This document shows positions 17,742 through 27,667 of a stretch of 64,000 bases of DNA, piece by piece (position 1 is the first letter of the stretch; each line of letters starts with the position of its first letter). Origin of the DNA: Nitrosopumilus ureiphilus (GTDB taxonomy: Archaea; Thermoproteota; Nitrososphaeria; Nitrososphaerales; Nitrosopumilaceae); NCBI RefSeq assembly GCF_013407185.1, contig NZ_CP026995.1:527578-591577 (forward strand), written 5' to 3'. The translations under genes and the position numbers were made by a program. Under the pieces are notes generated by a model. It saw only the letters and a list, made by a program, of their open reading frames with translations. It was not told the DNA's origin and ran no database searches.

Positions 17742-17891
17742 ATGTCTTCTAAAGCCGAAGAAGAAGAGGAAGATTTTGCCATTTGTGTAGAGTGTGGCAA
17801 TTCTATTGACAAATGTGGATGCGTCTGCCCTTATTGTGGGGAACGCGATAAATGTGAATGTGCATTGTTTGATGCAGCTACTGGAGGTTGA
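17742..17891 (+). CDS. Small Cys-rich double-knuckle protein (49 aa)
   Basis: ATG 17742. After an acidic start (AEEEEEDF) come CVEC, CGCVCPYC and CEC: eight Cys in residues 15-40, enough for two metal ions. The last bases before korA (50-base gap) carry no terminator, so it may be cotranscribed with the oxidoreductase. A possible role as iron-sulfur or zinc accessory to the KorAB enzyme is speculation. Confidence 0.6.
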   Translation: MSSKAEEEEEDFAICVECGNSIDKCGCVCPYCGERDKCECALFDAATGG

Positions 17892-17940
17892 TCATTTTGA
17901 TAATACAGAATATTATACTTCAACAAAGAGGTAATTTACT

Positions 17941-19851
17941 GTGAGCACAGCTGATTTTACTTGGTTAATAGGCGGTCCACAGGGTAGTGGTGTGGAGTCT
18001 GGAGCAAATATTTTCTCCAAAGTATGCGCCGAGATGGGATACCAGATATTTGGAAAGCGAGAATTTTACTCTAACATCAAAGGTGAACACAGTTACTTTA
18101 CAGTAAGAATTTGTAATGAGAAAATTAATTCAAACGTCAATGACGTGACTCTGATGGTATCATTTGATGCAGAAACTATCTTCCGTCATTATGATGAAGT
18201 AATTTCTGGTGGTGGAATAATTTATGATTCTGATTTAGAAAAATCAAAAACAGATGATGTTCACACACTTGATGGACCATTCAAAGAAAGATTGCACAAA
18301 GAATTAGAATCAAAAAATAAGCCATTTACAATTGCAGGAGTTTTAGAGATTGCAAAAGAAAAAGGAGTTTCACTGTATCCTGTGTCTTTCAAATCAATTC
18401 TTGCTACACTTGCAGAAGAAACGGAAAATCCTAGACTGAAAGGACTAGTTAGAATGTTTAATGTTATTGGTGTTGCATTATCTTTGGGACTGATAAAGAT
18501 GCCTCCTGATTCATTGAAAAAAACTATTGGAGATATTTTTGCAAAAAAGCCAGAGATTGCAAAAATTAATCAAGATACTGCAAACTATTCATACAATTAT
18601 GCCTCTGCAAAGTTTGAATCTTTTAATCATTTACTGATTGGTACTGAAAAAGAACCTGACACAATTTTAGTTCAAGGTTTTCAAGGAACTGCACTAGGTA
18701 AGATGGCCTGTGGTTGTAGAATGCAACCTTACTATCCAATTACACCAGCTTCTGATGAATCAGTATTTCTTGAATCAAATGAAATAGTTCAAGTAAATGG
18801 TGACAGACCTGGCTCCACTGCAGTCATTCAATGCGAAGATGAAATCTGCGCAATGGGAATGACTATTGGTGCAGCATTAACTGGAACACGTTCTTCAACA
18901 TGTACTTCAGGTCCAGGATTTGCATTGATGACTGAAATGCTAGGGTGGGCTGGAATGAATGAGGTGCCAATTGTAATTACAAACTATCAGAGAAGCGGTC
19001 CTTCAACTGGACTTCCAACAAGACATGGTCAAGACGATTTACTCTTTGCAATTTATGCTGGACATGGAGACTTTCCAAAGATTGTTTATGCATCAGGTGA
19101 CATTGAGGAGAGCTTTTACGATACTGGTAATGTCTTTAATTATGCAGACATTTTCCAAGTTCCAGTAATTCACATGATGGATAAATTCCATGCAAGTTCT
19201 GTAATTACTTGTAAAAGATTTGATCCTCAAAAAATCACAATTAATCGCGGTAAACTATTAGAAAAAGTAGAAGATGGCTATAGAAGATTTGCATTTACAG
19301 ATGATGGGGTATCTCCTCGTTCTAGATTGGGAATGGATAATGGCATATTTTGGAATACTGGTGATGAATCAGATGAATTTGGTCACATCGCTGAAGACCC
19401 AGTTTTACGTGTAAAAATGATGGACAAAAGAATGTCAAGACTTGATTTAATTCTAAAAGATATTCCTGAATCCCAACAAGCAGTATCTTTCGGGGTTGAA
19501 GCGCATACTGTCATTTCATGGGGTTCTGCCAAAGGTCCAATTCTTGATGCAATTGATATGCTCAAAAAAGAAGGAATCTCAATTGGATATGTTCAACTAA
19601 AACTAATGCATCCATTTCCAGCAGACTATATTACATCATTACTCAAAGATGCCAAGACAATTATTGACATTGAAGCTAATCAGTCAGGGCAACTAGGAAA
19701 AATATTCAAACAAAATGTCAGTCGCGATATTGATTACTTCATCTTAAAATACTCTGGCAGGGCTATGACTAGTACTGAAGTTTATGATTCACTTAAAAAA
19801 ATTGTTGAAAACAAAGCTGACAAACGTGAGGTGTTGATGCATGGCGCTTAA
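17941..19851 (+). CDS. korA: 2-oxoacid:ferredoxin oxidoreductase, fused gamma-alpha subunit
   Basis: 636 residues from a GTG start. Residues 1-190 form the gamma domain ([15 protein letters not shown]), then the alpha domain with [11 protein letters not shown] (around 262-272), which binds the pyrimidine side of TPP. With the beta subunit it oxidatively decarboxylates a 2-oxoacid, or in reverse carboxylates an acyl-CoA, using ferredoxin. The fused arrangement and the YPITP motif fit archaeal 2-oxoglutarate/pyruvate enzymes; the substrate cannot be fixed here. It overlaps the beta gene by 11 bases. Confidence 0.93.
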   Translation: MSTADFTWLIGGPQGSGVESGANIFSKVCAEMGYQIFGKREFYSNIKGEHSYFTVRICNEKINSNVNDVTLMVSFDAETIFRHYDEVISGGGIIYDSDLEKSKTDDVHTLDGPFKERLHKELESKNKPFTIAGVLEIAKEKGVSLYPVSFKSILATLAEETENPRLKGLVRMFNVIGVALSLGLIKMPPDSLKKTIGDIFAKKPEIAKINQDTANYSYNYASAKFESFNHLLIGTEKEPDTILVQGFQGTALGKMACGCRMQPYYPITPASDESVFLESNEIVQVNGDRPGSTAVIQCEDEICAMGMTIGAALTGTRSSTCTSGPGFALMTEMLGWAGMNEVPIVITNYQRSGPSTGLPTRHGQDDLLFAIYAGHGDFPKIVYASGDIEESFYDTGNVFNYADIFQVPVIHMMDKFHASSVITCKRFDPQKITINRGKLLEKVEDGYRRFAFTDDGVSPRSRLGMDNGIFWNTGDESDEFGHIAEDPVLRVKMMDKRMSRLDLILKDIPESQQAVSFGVEAHTVISWGSAKGPILDAIDMLKKEGISIGYVQLKLMHPFPADYITSLLKDAKTIIDIEANQSGQLGKIFKQNVSRDIDYFILKYSGRAMTSTEVYDSLKKIVENKADKREVLMHGA

Positions 19852-20803
19852 ACTTGCAGATTATAAGACAGATGTACACAATGATTGGTGTCCTGGATGT
19901 GGGGACTTTGGAATTGTCAATGCCATACAAATGGCTTTAGCTGAGATGGGAGTACAACGAGACAAGACAACAATCTTTTCAGGAATTGGTTGTTCTGGTA
20001 AAACATCGCACTTCATCAACACTTATGGTGTTCATACATTACATGGACGTGTTTTGACATTTGCACAAGGTGCAAAGATTGCAAATCCTGAGATGACAGT
20101 AATTGCTGCTGGTGGCGATGGTGATGGTTTAGGAATTGGTGCAGGTCACTTTGTTGCAGCTGGAAGACGTAATGTAGATATGACTTACATTATTTTTGAT
20201 AATGGTGTTTATGGATTAACAAAGGGACAAGCATCCCCTACACTAAAACTAGGAGAGAAGACAAAGTCATTGCCTTCTCCAAATACAAATTTCAATGTTA
20301 ACCCAATAGGTCTTGCAGTTGCAAGTGGTTTTACTTTTGTCGCACGTGGATATTCATATGATGTTAAACACCTCAAAGATTTGATTATTCAAGCAGTAAA
20401 ACACAAAGGCCTGTCATTTTTGGATGTGCTGCAACCCTGTCCTACTTACAATGATATCAATACAAGAGATTGGTATGCAGGATCTGATTTAGTAGATGAG
20501 GCACAAAAAAGACATTCGAGAATTTACAAACTCGAAGAACAGGGATATGATCCAGTTGTCCATTATGATTCAATACCAGAGGTAAATGAAAAACTATCTC
20601 AATCCCTCATTAAATCACTAGAGTGGGATACCAAGATACCTACTGGAGTCTTTTACAAAAATGAACTAATCTCACCTTACACCCAAAGACTACAAGACAA
20701 GATTCCGAATTATTACGAAAATCCACCTGCAAAACAAAACATCTCCCAAAATGGCAAACCAATTACTGATATTTCTGCAATATTGGATTCACTTCAAGTA
20801 TAA
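19841..20803 (+). CDS. korB: 2-oxoacid:ferredoxin oxidoreductase, beta subunit
   Basis: 320 residues. WCPGCGDFG (C17 and C20), GCSGK (near C49) and QPCPTY (near C199) supply four Cys for the [4Fe-4S] cluster. The TPP motif [10 protein letters not shown] to [11 protein letters not shown] is complete. It forms the catalytic heterodimer with the preceding gene, whose stop it overlaps, and would act in the reductive or oxidative 2-oxoacid steps of central metabolism. Confidence 0.93.
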   Translation: MALKLADYKTDVHNDWCPGCGDFGIVNAIQMALAEMGVQRDKTTIFSGIGCSGKTSHFINTYGVHTLHGRVLTFAQGAKIANPEMTVIAAGGDGDGLGIGAGHFVAAGRRNVDMTYIIFDNGVYGLTKGQASPTLKLGEKTKSLPSPNTNFNVNPIGLAVASGFTFVARGYSYDVKHLKDLIIQAVKHKGLSFLDVLQPCPTYNDINTRDWYAGSDLVDEAQKRHSRIYKLEEQGYDPVVHYDSIPEVNEKLSQSLIKSLEWDTKIPTGVFYKNELISPYTQRLQDKIPNYYENPPAKQNISQNGKPITDISAILDSLQV

Positions 20804-20853
20804 TTTCTGCTTCAAACCTAACAAGTTATAGGCAAGTTTCGTAGTAGTGTATT

Positions 20854-21294
20854 TTGCATTTGAATATTTACGAGGCAAACAAAATATTTCGAAAATCAAT
20901 AATCAAGGGATTCTTTGAACCCCAATTGGTAAATCTTGACTTTAAAAAATCTGCAATAAAGCATCCTTCAATTAATGATGACGGTCTTATGCAGTCTGAT
21001 CTACTTCATGTCTTCTTTGATGTGGATACAGGATGTGATTACCCTGATGGGGATGAATGGTTTATTGTGGAATTGTTATTCCCACATGATGTGAAACTTC
21101 CTGACAATTTGAAAGGTACTGATTATTTTACAACTCTCTCAGTTGATGAGAAAAAAACATTTTGGCATCATCGCGAACTGATTCGTTTCAAGTATGGAAA
21201 ATCAAAAAAGCTTGATGATGCTTTAGAATTTCTAGAGTCAAAATACAAAGAACTTCATGAATTACTAGAACCGTTGCAAAAAGATCTCAAGTAA
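20854..21294 (+). CDS. Conserved hypothetical protein (146 aa)
   Basis: TTG start. The protein begins with a helical region (IYEANKIFRKSIIKGF) and ends in a long helix with a Lys/Leu-rich pattern. An acidic loop GCDYPDGDEW lies around residue 55. No domain is recognised. Its 3' end overlaps the convergent gene at 21287 by eight bases. Confidence 0.55.
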   Translation: MHLNIYEANKIFRKSIIKGFFEPQLVNLDFKKSAIKHPSINDDGLMQSDLLHVFFDVDTGCDYPDGDEWFIVELLFPHDVKLPDNLKGTDYFTTLSVDEKKTFWHHRELIRFKYGKSKKLDDALEFLESKYKELHELLEPLQKDLK

Positions 21295-21820
21295 TTTCTT
21301 TCCAAGCGTTTCCACTAAACATATATTTTCTATTTTCAGATGATGCAGTATCCAGTCTCCATCTAATTGATTTTGAATCAAACTTGTAGATTATTTCTGA
21401 AATTTCTGAAGGAAGTTTTTGAGGATCAAGATGATGTGGAAGTAATTCTAAAACAAAATCAATTTTTTCAATTGCATTATCAAACCATTGCTTGTCTTCC
21501 ACATCAACACTAAAAACAATTCTGGGATTTCCAGCAAAATTAATTTTAACCTTTAATGCATTGCCGCTGCCTCTCCTTCTCTTCATCTCCTTGAAAACTG
21601 CTTTTATTTTTTCCCAGCGTCTAAAATCAAACCACTGAAAGAATTCTTCATTAAATGCAAGCGGAATTTTCATATCTAGTGAACTAACAAAATCACTATC
21701 ATCTTGCTCAATCTCCTCTTGAATAATTATAAAATGTGAGTTTAGAAATCCATAGAGTACTTCAATTTCCCATGGTGAAATACCATAGTATGTCAGTGTT
21801 GTTTTCAATCCATCTGTCAT
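21287..21820 (-). CDS. Hypothetical protein (177 aa)
   Basis: A soluble alpha/beta protein with a basic stretch (EMKRRRGSGNALKVK) near the middle and a strongly beta-like section after it (INFAGNPRIVFSVDVEDKQW). No family is recognised. It is divergent from the gene at 21920, with about 100 bases between them for two promoters. Confidence 0.55.
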   Translation of the reverse strand: MTDGLKTTLTYYGISPWEIEVLYGFLNSHFIIIQEEIEQDDSDFVSSLDMKIPLAFNEEFFQWFDFRRWEKIKAVFKEMKRRRGSGNALKVKINFAGNPRIVFSVDVEDKQWFDNAIEKIDFVLELLPHHLDPQKLPSEISEIIYKFDSKSIRWRLDTASSENRKYMFSGNAWKEIT

Positions 21821-21919
21821 ACTATGAACTCTTAAAAATTGTAATTAAATCTTCAAACCTTGTAAATTGGGACAAATTGACCTTAAAATTAAAATTACAT
21901 GAATAAAATTACTATATTC

Positions 21920-22246
21920 ATGAAGAAAGAATTTGTAGTAAAAAGTATTGATTCGGCACCAGATGGGGCACCATATGTTGTAGTATCACTATCATCAATT
22001 AAAGATCTTAAAGAAGCAACTCAAAACCCACAATCACCTTTTGGTACTCCCAAAGTCATGGGATTCTCAAACATGAATGACATGATGAAGGACCTAAACA
22101 AGATGATGTCCGGAATGGGTGGTGGAATGGGCATGCAAGGTGTAACCCAATTAAAACTTGAGATGCATGAATACAAAGAGATGGGCCTTTCAGTTGGAGA
22201 TAAGGTCTTTTTAGAAATGACCAAAGCTGAAAGTCTGGGCGTTTAA
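21920..22246 (+). CDS. Small conserved protein with Met/Gly-rich loop (108 aa)
   Basis: Start taken at the second ATG (MKKEFVVKSID), seven codons into the longer frame from 21899. Strands at both ends flank a flexible Met/Gly-rich insertion (NKMMSGMGGGMGMQGV, about residues 60-75). The outer parts look like a small beta-barrel that ends in GDKVFLEMTK. Function unknown; the Met-rich loop could contact metal or be simply flexible. Confidence 0.55.
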   Translation: MKKEFVVKSIDSAPDGAPYVVVSLSSIKDLKEATQNPQSPFGTPKVMGFSNMNDMMKDLNKMMSGMGGGMGMQGVTQLKLEMHEYKEMGLSVGDKVFLEMTKAESLGV

Positions 22247-22248
22247 AT

Positions 22249-22803
22249 TTACCAGATTGTGTTGAAATATTTCCAACCATAAAGGGCGGCAATTGTTCCA
22301 ATTACAAATAACATGGGCTTCCATGCAAACACTGGAATGCTCGGTGTTGCAAGTTTCACTTTGTAATTATCTACAATTGCATTAACATTTTTCTTAATTT
22401 TGTCATGCCAGAAACTATACTCTACATGATATTTTTTTAGAATCTCTTCTACTTCGTAAACTACTGGAGTTCTCTGTGAGAACAAGTGCTGAAGATAATC
22501 TCTTGATACTTCAACTTCTGCATGAATTCCGATTAATCCTTTTTTTAGATCAACCATTCTAATGTGCATCTCCCATGGTTTCTTTAATTTTAGATTTAGA
22601 CCGCTTCCAATTTGTCTTGGTTGCTTGTGTTCAAGTTTCACTTTGGTGAATCCTTCTTCAGTAAAGATTTTCATCAATTCTTCAAAACTTTTCTTTACCA
22701 CTACATGAAGTTGTTCTACGCCATGTTTGTTATCAACATCAATTTTGTGTTTTAGTCCATCAAAAAATGAAACTGTCTTTGGATATGTGGTAAAATATTC
22801 CAT
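22249..22803 (-). CDS. Tail-anchored hypothetical protein (184 aa)
   Basis: A soluble domain of about 155 residues with alternating strands and helices (VEQLHVVVKKSFEELM, VKLEHKQPRQIG) and a single C-terminal hydrophobic helix (residues 160-180, MLFVIGTIAALYGW), i.e. tail-anchored in the membrane. The fold of the soluble part suggests a polyketide-cyclase/START-like domain, but that is a guess. Convergent with the gene at 21920 by two bases. Confidence 0.55.
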   Translation of the reverse strand: MEYFTTYPKTVSFFDGLKHKIDVDNKHGVEQLHVVVKKSFEELMKIFTEEGFTKVKLEHKQPRQIGSGLNLKLKKPWEMHIRMVDLKKGLIGIHAEVEVSRDYLQHLFSQRTPVVYEVEEILKKYHVEYSFWHDKIKKNVNAIVDNYKVKLATPSIPVFAWKPMLFVIGTIAALYGWKYFNTIW

Positions 22804-22856
22804 ATTTTTTTCACCAAAAAACCTCTATTTAAAGCAGAACCAAAAAATCCCTAATG

Positions 22857-23627
22857 TTATGGTGGATTTGATAGTCCTCTGACATAGACACATTGATCAG
22901 GGGATATTGCCATCTCTGAAGGACTAATTTTTCTATCAGTAAGTTTTGCTTCTGAGTTTCTAACTATGGCAAATGGTTTTGATTCTCCACCTTCTCCCAT
23001 TTTGTAATTTGCAATAGTTGCAATATTATCCACTACTGCTTGAAATGTAACCTTTAGTGGATTTCCATCAAGATCTTTTTTTGCTCTCATATCTAAAACT
23101 GGTTCAATTCCTGCACAAGCCACTGCAACTCCTGATGTTCCAATTCTTGCAGGCATTAGTCTGCTGTCCACTAGAATAACCCCAACATGAATTGACATCT
23201 TTAAGAAAATCTTTCTACGAATTTGCTCTGAAATTAGATAAGGATTCTGGGGATATAGTATTGCTTTGCCTTTTTTTGCATTGGATTTGTCGATGCCTGC
23301 ATTTGGTGCCATGATGTTGTTAGCTGATGTAATTACAAATCCTCCTATTCCTCCAAAAATTTTGTCTGATTCTCTGATTATGATTTCTGCAATCTTTGGC
23401 TTTAGTTGATATTTTTTTGCAATCTCTAATCCTTGCTCTGATGTTTTAATTTTTGAAAGATCAACTATTCTTCCTTGTGAGTTTGAAATGTATTTTGTTG
23501 AAATTACTAAAACGTCACCTTCTTGTAATTTTGCATTATTTTTTTCTAAAGTTTCAAGCAATGTCTCAAAAACATCAAATGTCTCTTGCTTTCTTTCTGC
23601 TAAAAGCGGTAAGACTGTTAATTGCAC
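22857..23627 (-). CDS. cofE: Coenzyme F420-0:L-glutamate ligase
   Basis: 256 residues from a GTG start. Family hallmarks include GDVLVISTKYISNSQGRIVDL near the start, IDKSNAKKGKAILYPQNPY in the middle and GVILVDSRLMPARIGTSGVA, typical of CofE. It adds glutamate to F420-0 with GTP. F420 in ammonia-oxidising archaea supports flavin-type redox enzymes. It stands opposite the release-factor-like gene, with a 126-base divergent promoter region. Confidence 0.9.
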   Translation of the reverse strand: MQLTVLPLLAERKQETFDVFETLLETLEKNNAKLQEGDVLVISTKYISNSQGRIVDLSKIKTSEQGLEIAKKYQLKPKIAEIIIRESDKIFGGIGGFVITSANNIMAPNAGIDKSNAKKGKAILYPQNPYLISEQIRRKIFLKMSIHVGVILVDSRLMPARIGTSGVAVACAGIEPVLDMRAKKDLDGNPLKVTFQAVVDNIATIANYKMGEGGESKPFAIVRNSEAKLTDRKISPSEMAISPDQCVYVRGLSNPP

Positions 23628-23753
23628 AATTTCTCAATATTCTGTTTCTTTTTTATTGTTATGGACAATATTTTCACTGATGAGCTGAATTTTAGGTATG
23701 GTGCTCAATAGAAGAAGGAATTAGTTATTTACGAAAGAAAAAAAGTTACTCTT

Positions 23754-24812
23754 GTGAAAAATAATCAAAATCCTGATGAAATCTCTCCACTTGAATGGCT
23801 ATCGATTAATCGATTTCTATATGAGATAAAACAGATTGATTCTCCATGCATATCAGTATATTATCCCTATGGCAAGGGACAAGAAACCATGTCTTTGCTG
23901 GAGGAAACAAAGCGAAACGAATCTCTTGAAAAAATCGAATCAAAAATTGAAAAAAGGATAGCCGAACTCAAAGACAATCCAGTCTCTGCTGGCAAGTTTA
24001 CAAATACGCTGTGTATTTTTGGATGGATAAAAAACAACAAAGTAACCATCAAAGTGATTGGCACCTCAAAAAAACTCCCCTATGTTTACATGGCAAGCAA
24101 AAAGCCATTCATCAAACCATTCAAAGATATACTGGAAACCAACTACAATGTTTTACTAGTCACACTAGATCAAAAATCTGCGAGAATACAAAAATTTTAT
24201 GGAAGTCAGATAGTTTTAGAATCTAAACTTGGAATTGACTTGCAAGGAAGACATAGAAAGGGAGGGCAGAGTCAAGGAAGATTTCTAAGGGCAAGACAAA
24301 CCAAAATTCATGTTTTCTTTAAGAAAATAGCAAACAAAGTTCGAGAGATGGATTTGAATTCAGATTTGATTCTGTTGGGAGGCGTTGGTCCTGCAAAAAC
24401 AGAATTTTATGGAGAACTTGATTCAAAGTTGGCAAAAAAATGCAGGTTTGTAGAAAACTTGTCTTTTGCCACATCAATTAATGATATTGAAAAGAAAATT
24501 ATTCGCCATTTGTATCAACACAGAAGAAAATACGTTACAGAAATTATTGAAAAATATGAAAACCTAGTCAAACAAGGATTAACTGCAAAAAGAAATGATG
24601 TTATTTTCAAGGCTTTAGAAATTGGGGCAGTAGACACACTAATTGTATCTGCAAACTATTACACTGATTCTCAATTCAAAAAAATAATGAGGATGTTAGA
24701 GATTGCAAAAAATACCTCATGCAAAATAGAGTTTGCATCTTCTCCAAAAATTATCCAAAAACTAGAACTTGATAATTCAGTTTTAGCCATACTTCGATAC
24801 AAGATAAAATAA
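23754..24812 (+). CDS. Release-factor-like protein with GGQ motif (eRF1 middle and C domains)
   Basis: 352 residues from GTG. The sequence RKGGQSQGRFLRARQTKIHV around residue 175 matches the peptidyl-tRNA hydrolysis loop of archaeal/eukaryotic RF1 (GGQS-x2-RF-x-R-x-R). A C-terminal RNase-H-like and L7Ae-like part follows (LGGVGPAKTEF, LIVSANYY). The N-terminal domain is short and lacks the NIKS stop-codon motif, so it probably releases peptides in rescue of stalled ribosomes, like Vms1/VLRF1, rather than recognising stop codons. That assignment is by motif. Confidence 0.7.
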   Translation: MKNNQNPDEISPLEWLSINRFLYEIKQIDSPCISVYYPYGKGQETMSLLEETKRNESLEKIESKIEKRIAELKDNPVSAGKFTNTLCIFGWIKNNKVTIKVIGTSKKLPYVYMASKKPFIKPFKDILETNYNVLLVTLDQKSARIQKFYGSQIVLESKLGIDLQGRHRKGGQSQGRFLRARQTKIHVFFKKIANKVREMDLNSDLILLGGVGPAKTEFYGELDSKLAKKCRFVENLSFATSINDIEKKIIRHLYQHRRKYVTEIIEKYENLVKQGLTAKRNDVIFKALEIGAVDTLIVSANYYTDSQFKKIMRMLEIAKNTSCKIEFASSPKIIQKLELDNSVLAILRYKIK

Positions 24813-24930
24813 TTTCAAAAACTGATGAATCTCAAATTATATTTGTAATAATTTGATAGTGACACTTAGATCACTAATTAAAAAAATCCATATGGCTGAC
24901 TGTGTGCAAACCTAGAGAAGAAAATTATGA

Positions 24931-25104
24931 ATAGAAGAACTGACAAATATTGCCATAGAAAAACTAGAATCCAGAACAGAAATCACCACAGTCTGTAAAA
25001 TTTTAGATGAAATAATGGTATCAAAATAAAAGTCAATTCCCACTACCAGAAAGCAATATTTGGATTCTGTTACTACAGTTTTAGAAAATCCGAATGTTTT
25101 GTAA
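24931..25104 (+). pseudogene. Decayed small gene with in-frame stop
   Basis: After a TGA, a frame IEELTNIAIEKLESRTEITT ending MVSK meets TAA (25014-25030 region) and continues in the same frame as KSIPTTRKQYLDSVTTVLEN to TAA 25102-25104. It looks like one helical protein split by a stop. It has no initiator upstream, so it is likely a remnant. Apart from this, 24813-25145 shows no gene. Confidence 0.3.
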
Positions 25105-25145
25105 ATCTAAAACAATATCTGAATTTTGCAAATTAGATTTTAGAA

Positions 25146-25820
25146 TTAGTTATTTCTTTTAGGAAGAAATGGAATTAATGTTCTGACAAATCCTGTAAAG
25201 TTCTTTGTTTGATAATATACTGTTCCTGGCCCAGTAATCTCAATTACTAGCGCCTCTCCTCCAAATATGGATGTCTTTAGTCCTCCATGTTTTGTTACCC
25301 TGTAACCCGCACTTGCACTCATTGCAACTAGCTGATAATTATCTAAAATCATCTTTTCGCCACTTTTGAGATTCATTGATAAAATTCCTCCCCATGCATT
25401 GACAAACATGTCTCCATTACCTAATGTTTTTAGCATGAATAGATTACTTCCAAAAATTCCTTTTGTGAATCCCTGCCATTGAGTATCAAGTGTAAGATCA
25501 TCAGTTGATGCAACATATGCCCCTGATTGAACAATAAATTCCTCGTTTACATGAATCACTTCAATATCGCCTAGCATATTTCCAGTTAAACCTAACATGC
25601 AGTTGTCTTCTCTTGCAATGAAATTATTTACAAAAAACGACTCGCCGCCTAATGCAACTGTCTTTAGTGTCTTGAGAAAACCGCCCTTTCTCATTGAAGT
25701 TACAGTCTCAATGCCTCCTTTGATAAATACCATAGATCCTGCTTCTGCAGTGACTTTTTCTCCTTTGTTCATTGAGACATGAATCATTCCCATGGGGTTT
25801 TTTAGAATCTCATAATTCAC
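25146..25820 (-). CDS. AIM24/TIGR00266-family beta-helix protein
   Basis: 224 residues, nearly all beta strands, with the family-typical start (INYEI-like), EAGSMVFIKGGIE, and Gly-rich turns (GGFLKTLKTVALGGESFFVN). This is the TIGR00266 / DUF124 (AIM24) group of unknown biochemical function. It stands alone, with an ATG start and 86 bases to the divergent leuC-like gene. Confidence 0.82.
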   Translation of the reverse strand: MNYEILKNPMGMIHVSMNKGEKVTAEAGSMVFIKGGIETVTSMRKGGFLKTLKTVALGGESFFVNNFIAREDNCMLGLTGNMLGDIEVIHVNEEFIVQSGAYVASTDDLTLDTQWQGFTKGIFGSNLFMLKTLGNGDMFVNAWGGILSMNLKSGEKMILDNYQLVAMSASAGYRVTKHGGLKTSIFGGEALVIEITGPGTVYYQTKNFTGFVRTLIPFLPKRNN

Positions 25821-25906
25821 AATTTTTCTATATTATCACTTTAAGATAAATCGTATCCTACATCATTCTGTAAAGCTTTTAATCTGTAGAATAGGCTTTT
25901 TGGATT

Positions 25907-27178
25907 ATGAATATTGTTGAGAAGATTCTTGCACGTGCATCAGGAAAGTCTTCCGTTGCACCTGATGATGTAATTTTTGCTAATGTTGACAAGGTTATGG
26001 TTCATGATGTCTCAGGACCAGGCGTAATCAAAGTATTTGACAAACTAAAGAAACAAGGAATCTCAGTTGACAAGTTATGGGATCCCACTAAGGTTTGGGT
26101 GGCAGAAGACCATTTTGTGCCTTCAGCAGAAAAAGTATCAGCTGAAAATATTGTGAAACTATCTAATTTTACTAAGCAATATGGAATTGAAAAACACTTC
26201 AAGTATGGAATGGGACAGTATGGAATTTGTCACACCATATCTCACGAAGAGGCAATGGTAATGCCAGGTGAGGTATATGTCGGTGGAGATTCTCATACAA
26301 ACACTACAGGTGCATTAGGTGCATTTGCATGTGGATTGGGACACACTGATGTTGCATATGTGTTGTTAAATGGAAAGATTTGGTTTAAGGTTCCAGAAAC
26401 TATGTACTTTAAGATTAATGGAAAATTGCCAGATCATGTGATGGCAAAAGATTTGATTCTAAAAATTATCGGTGAGATTGGAACTGATGGTGGTGCTTAC
26501 AGAACCATGCAGTTTGGCGGAAGTGGCATTAATGAAATGTCCGTTGAGAGCAGATTGACAATGTGTAATATGACTACTGAGGCTGGTGCAAAAAACGGAA
26601 TTGTAGAGCCTGATCAAAAAGTAGTTGATTATCTTTCAAGCCGCGGAGCTTCCAATTTTAATTTAATAACAGGCGATGATGATGCAGAATATTCCAGAGT
26701 CTTTGAATACGAAGCATCAGAGATGGAACCTACTGTTGCAAAACCATTCTCTCCTGAAAATATTTCAGTTGTAAGGGAAGCTCCTGATGTTGAATTGGAT
26801 AAATCATACATCGGTTCATGTACTGGTGCAAAATACGAAGACCTGATGGCTGTTGCAAAAATTCTCAAAGGCAGAAAAGTAAAGATTAGAACCGAAATCT
26901 TACCTGCGGCAATTTCAATTTACAAACGTGCCATGGAAAATGGTCTGTTGAAAATATTTCTAGATGCTGGAGTGACAATTGGACCACCAACATGTGGTGC
27001 ATGCTGTGGTGCTCATATGGGCGTCTTGGCAAAAGATGAAATTTGTATCAGTACTACAAATAGAAACTTCCCAGGAAGAATGGGCCATGTTGAATCCCAA
27101 ACATATCTTGCGTCTCCACTGGTTGCAGCAGCATCTGCAGTTACTGGCAAAATCACTGATCCGAGGGATTTGCAATGA
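25907..27178 (+). CDS. Aconitase-superfamily large subunit (homoaconitase/IPMI, archaeal type)
   Basis: 423 residues, the archaeal-length large subunit of 3-isopropylmalate dehydratase or homoaconitase. Fe-S Cys ligands are in YIGSCTGAKYED and PTCGACCGAHMG. With the next gene (overlap of four bases, ATGA) it isomerises a 2-hydroxy to a 3-hydroxy tri- or dicarboxylate. The small subunit's loop suggests homoaconitase for lysine, while the second pair downstream looks like IPMI for leucine. Confidence 0.85.
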   Translation: MNIVEKILARASGKSSVAPDDVIFANVDKVMVHDVSGPGVIKVFDKLKKQGISVDKLWDPTKVWVAEDHFVPSAEKVSAENIVKLSNFTKQYGIEKHFKYGMGQYGICHTISHEEAMVMPGEVYVGGDSHTNTTGALGAFACGLGHTDVAYVLLNGKIWFKVPETMYFKINGKLPDHVMAKDLILKIIGEIGTDGGAYRTMQFGGSGINEMSVESRLTMCNMTTEAGAKNGIVEPDQKVVDYLSSRGASNFNLITGDDDAEYSRVFEYEASEMEPTVAKPFSPENISVVREAPDVELDKSYIGSCTGAKYEDLMAVAKILKGRKVKIRTEILPAAISIYKRAMENGLLKIFLDAGVTIGPPTCGACCGAHMGVLAKDEICISTTNRNFPGRMGHVESQTYLASPLVAAASAVTGKITDPRDLQ

Positions 27179-27666
27179 AAGGAAACATCATAAAATACGC
27201 ACAAGATAACATCGATACTGATGTAATCATTCCTGGTCAGTATCTCAAGGTACACGATTATGCCGAACTTGCAACACATGCAATGGAAGGACTAGATCCT
27301 GATTTTCATTCCAAAGTAAAGGAAGGTGATTTTATCTTATCTGGAAAAAATTTTGGATGTGGCTCAAGTCGAGAGCATGCACCAATTGCCTTGTCTCATT
27401 CAGGAATAAAGGCAGTGCTTGCATTGTCTTTTGCAAGAATTTTTTACAGAAATGCAGTAGATGGCGCATTTTTGTTGCCAATTGAAATTGAACAAGACGC
27501 ATATGATGAAATCTCAGAAGGAGATGAAATAGACATTGATGTCTCTGCAAACGAAATTAAAAATCTTACAAAAAACCGGACGTACAAAATGAAACCATTT
27601 TCAGACATCATTGGAAAAATTATTGCTGCAGGTGGCCTCTTCAAGTACAGGCCAGACCAGGATTAA
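27175..27666 (+). CDS. Aconitase-superfamily small subunit, archaeal type
   Basis: 163 residues with the swivelling-domain motif [11 protein letters not shown] (about 58-68). The substrate-specificity loop after IIPGQ reads YLKV, with a positive residue where archaeal homoaconitases have YLRT and isopropylmalate isomerases have YLVY. I therefore favour a substrate with an extra carboxylate (homoaconitate). It is cotranscribed with its large subunit, overlapping by four bases. Confidence 0.8.
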   Translation: MKGNIIKYAQDNIDTDVIIPGQYLKVHDYAELATHAMEGLDPDFHSKVKEGDFILSGKNFGCGSSREHAPIALSHSGIKAVLALSFARIFYRNAVDGAFLLPIEIEQDAYDEISEGDEIDIDVSANEIKNLTKNRTYKMKPFSDIIGKIIAAGGLFKYRPDQD

Positions 27667-27667
27667 A

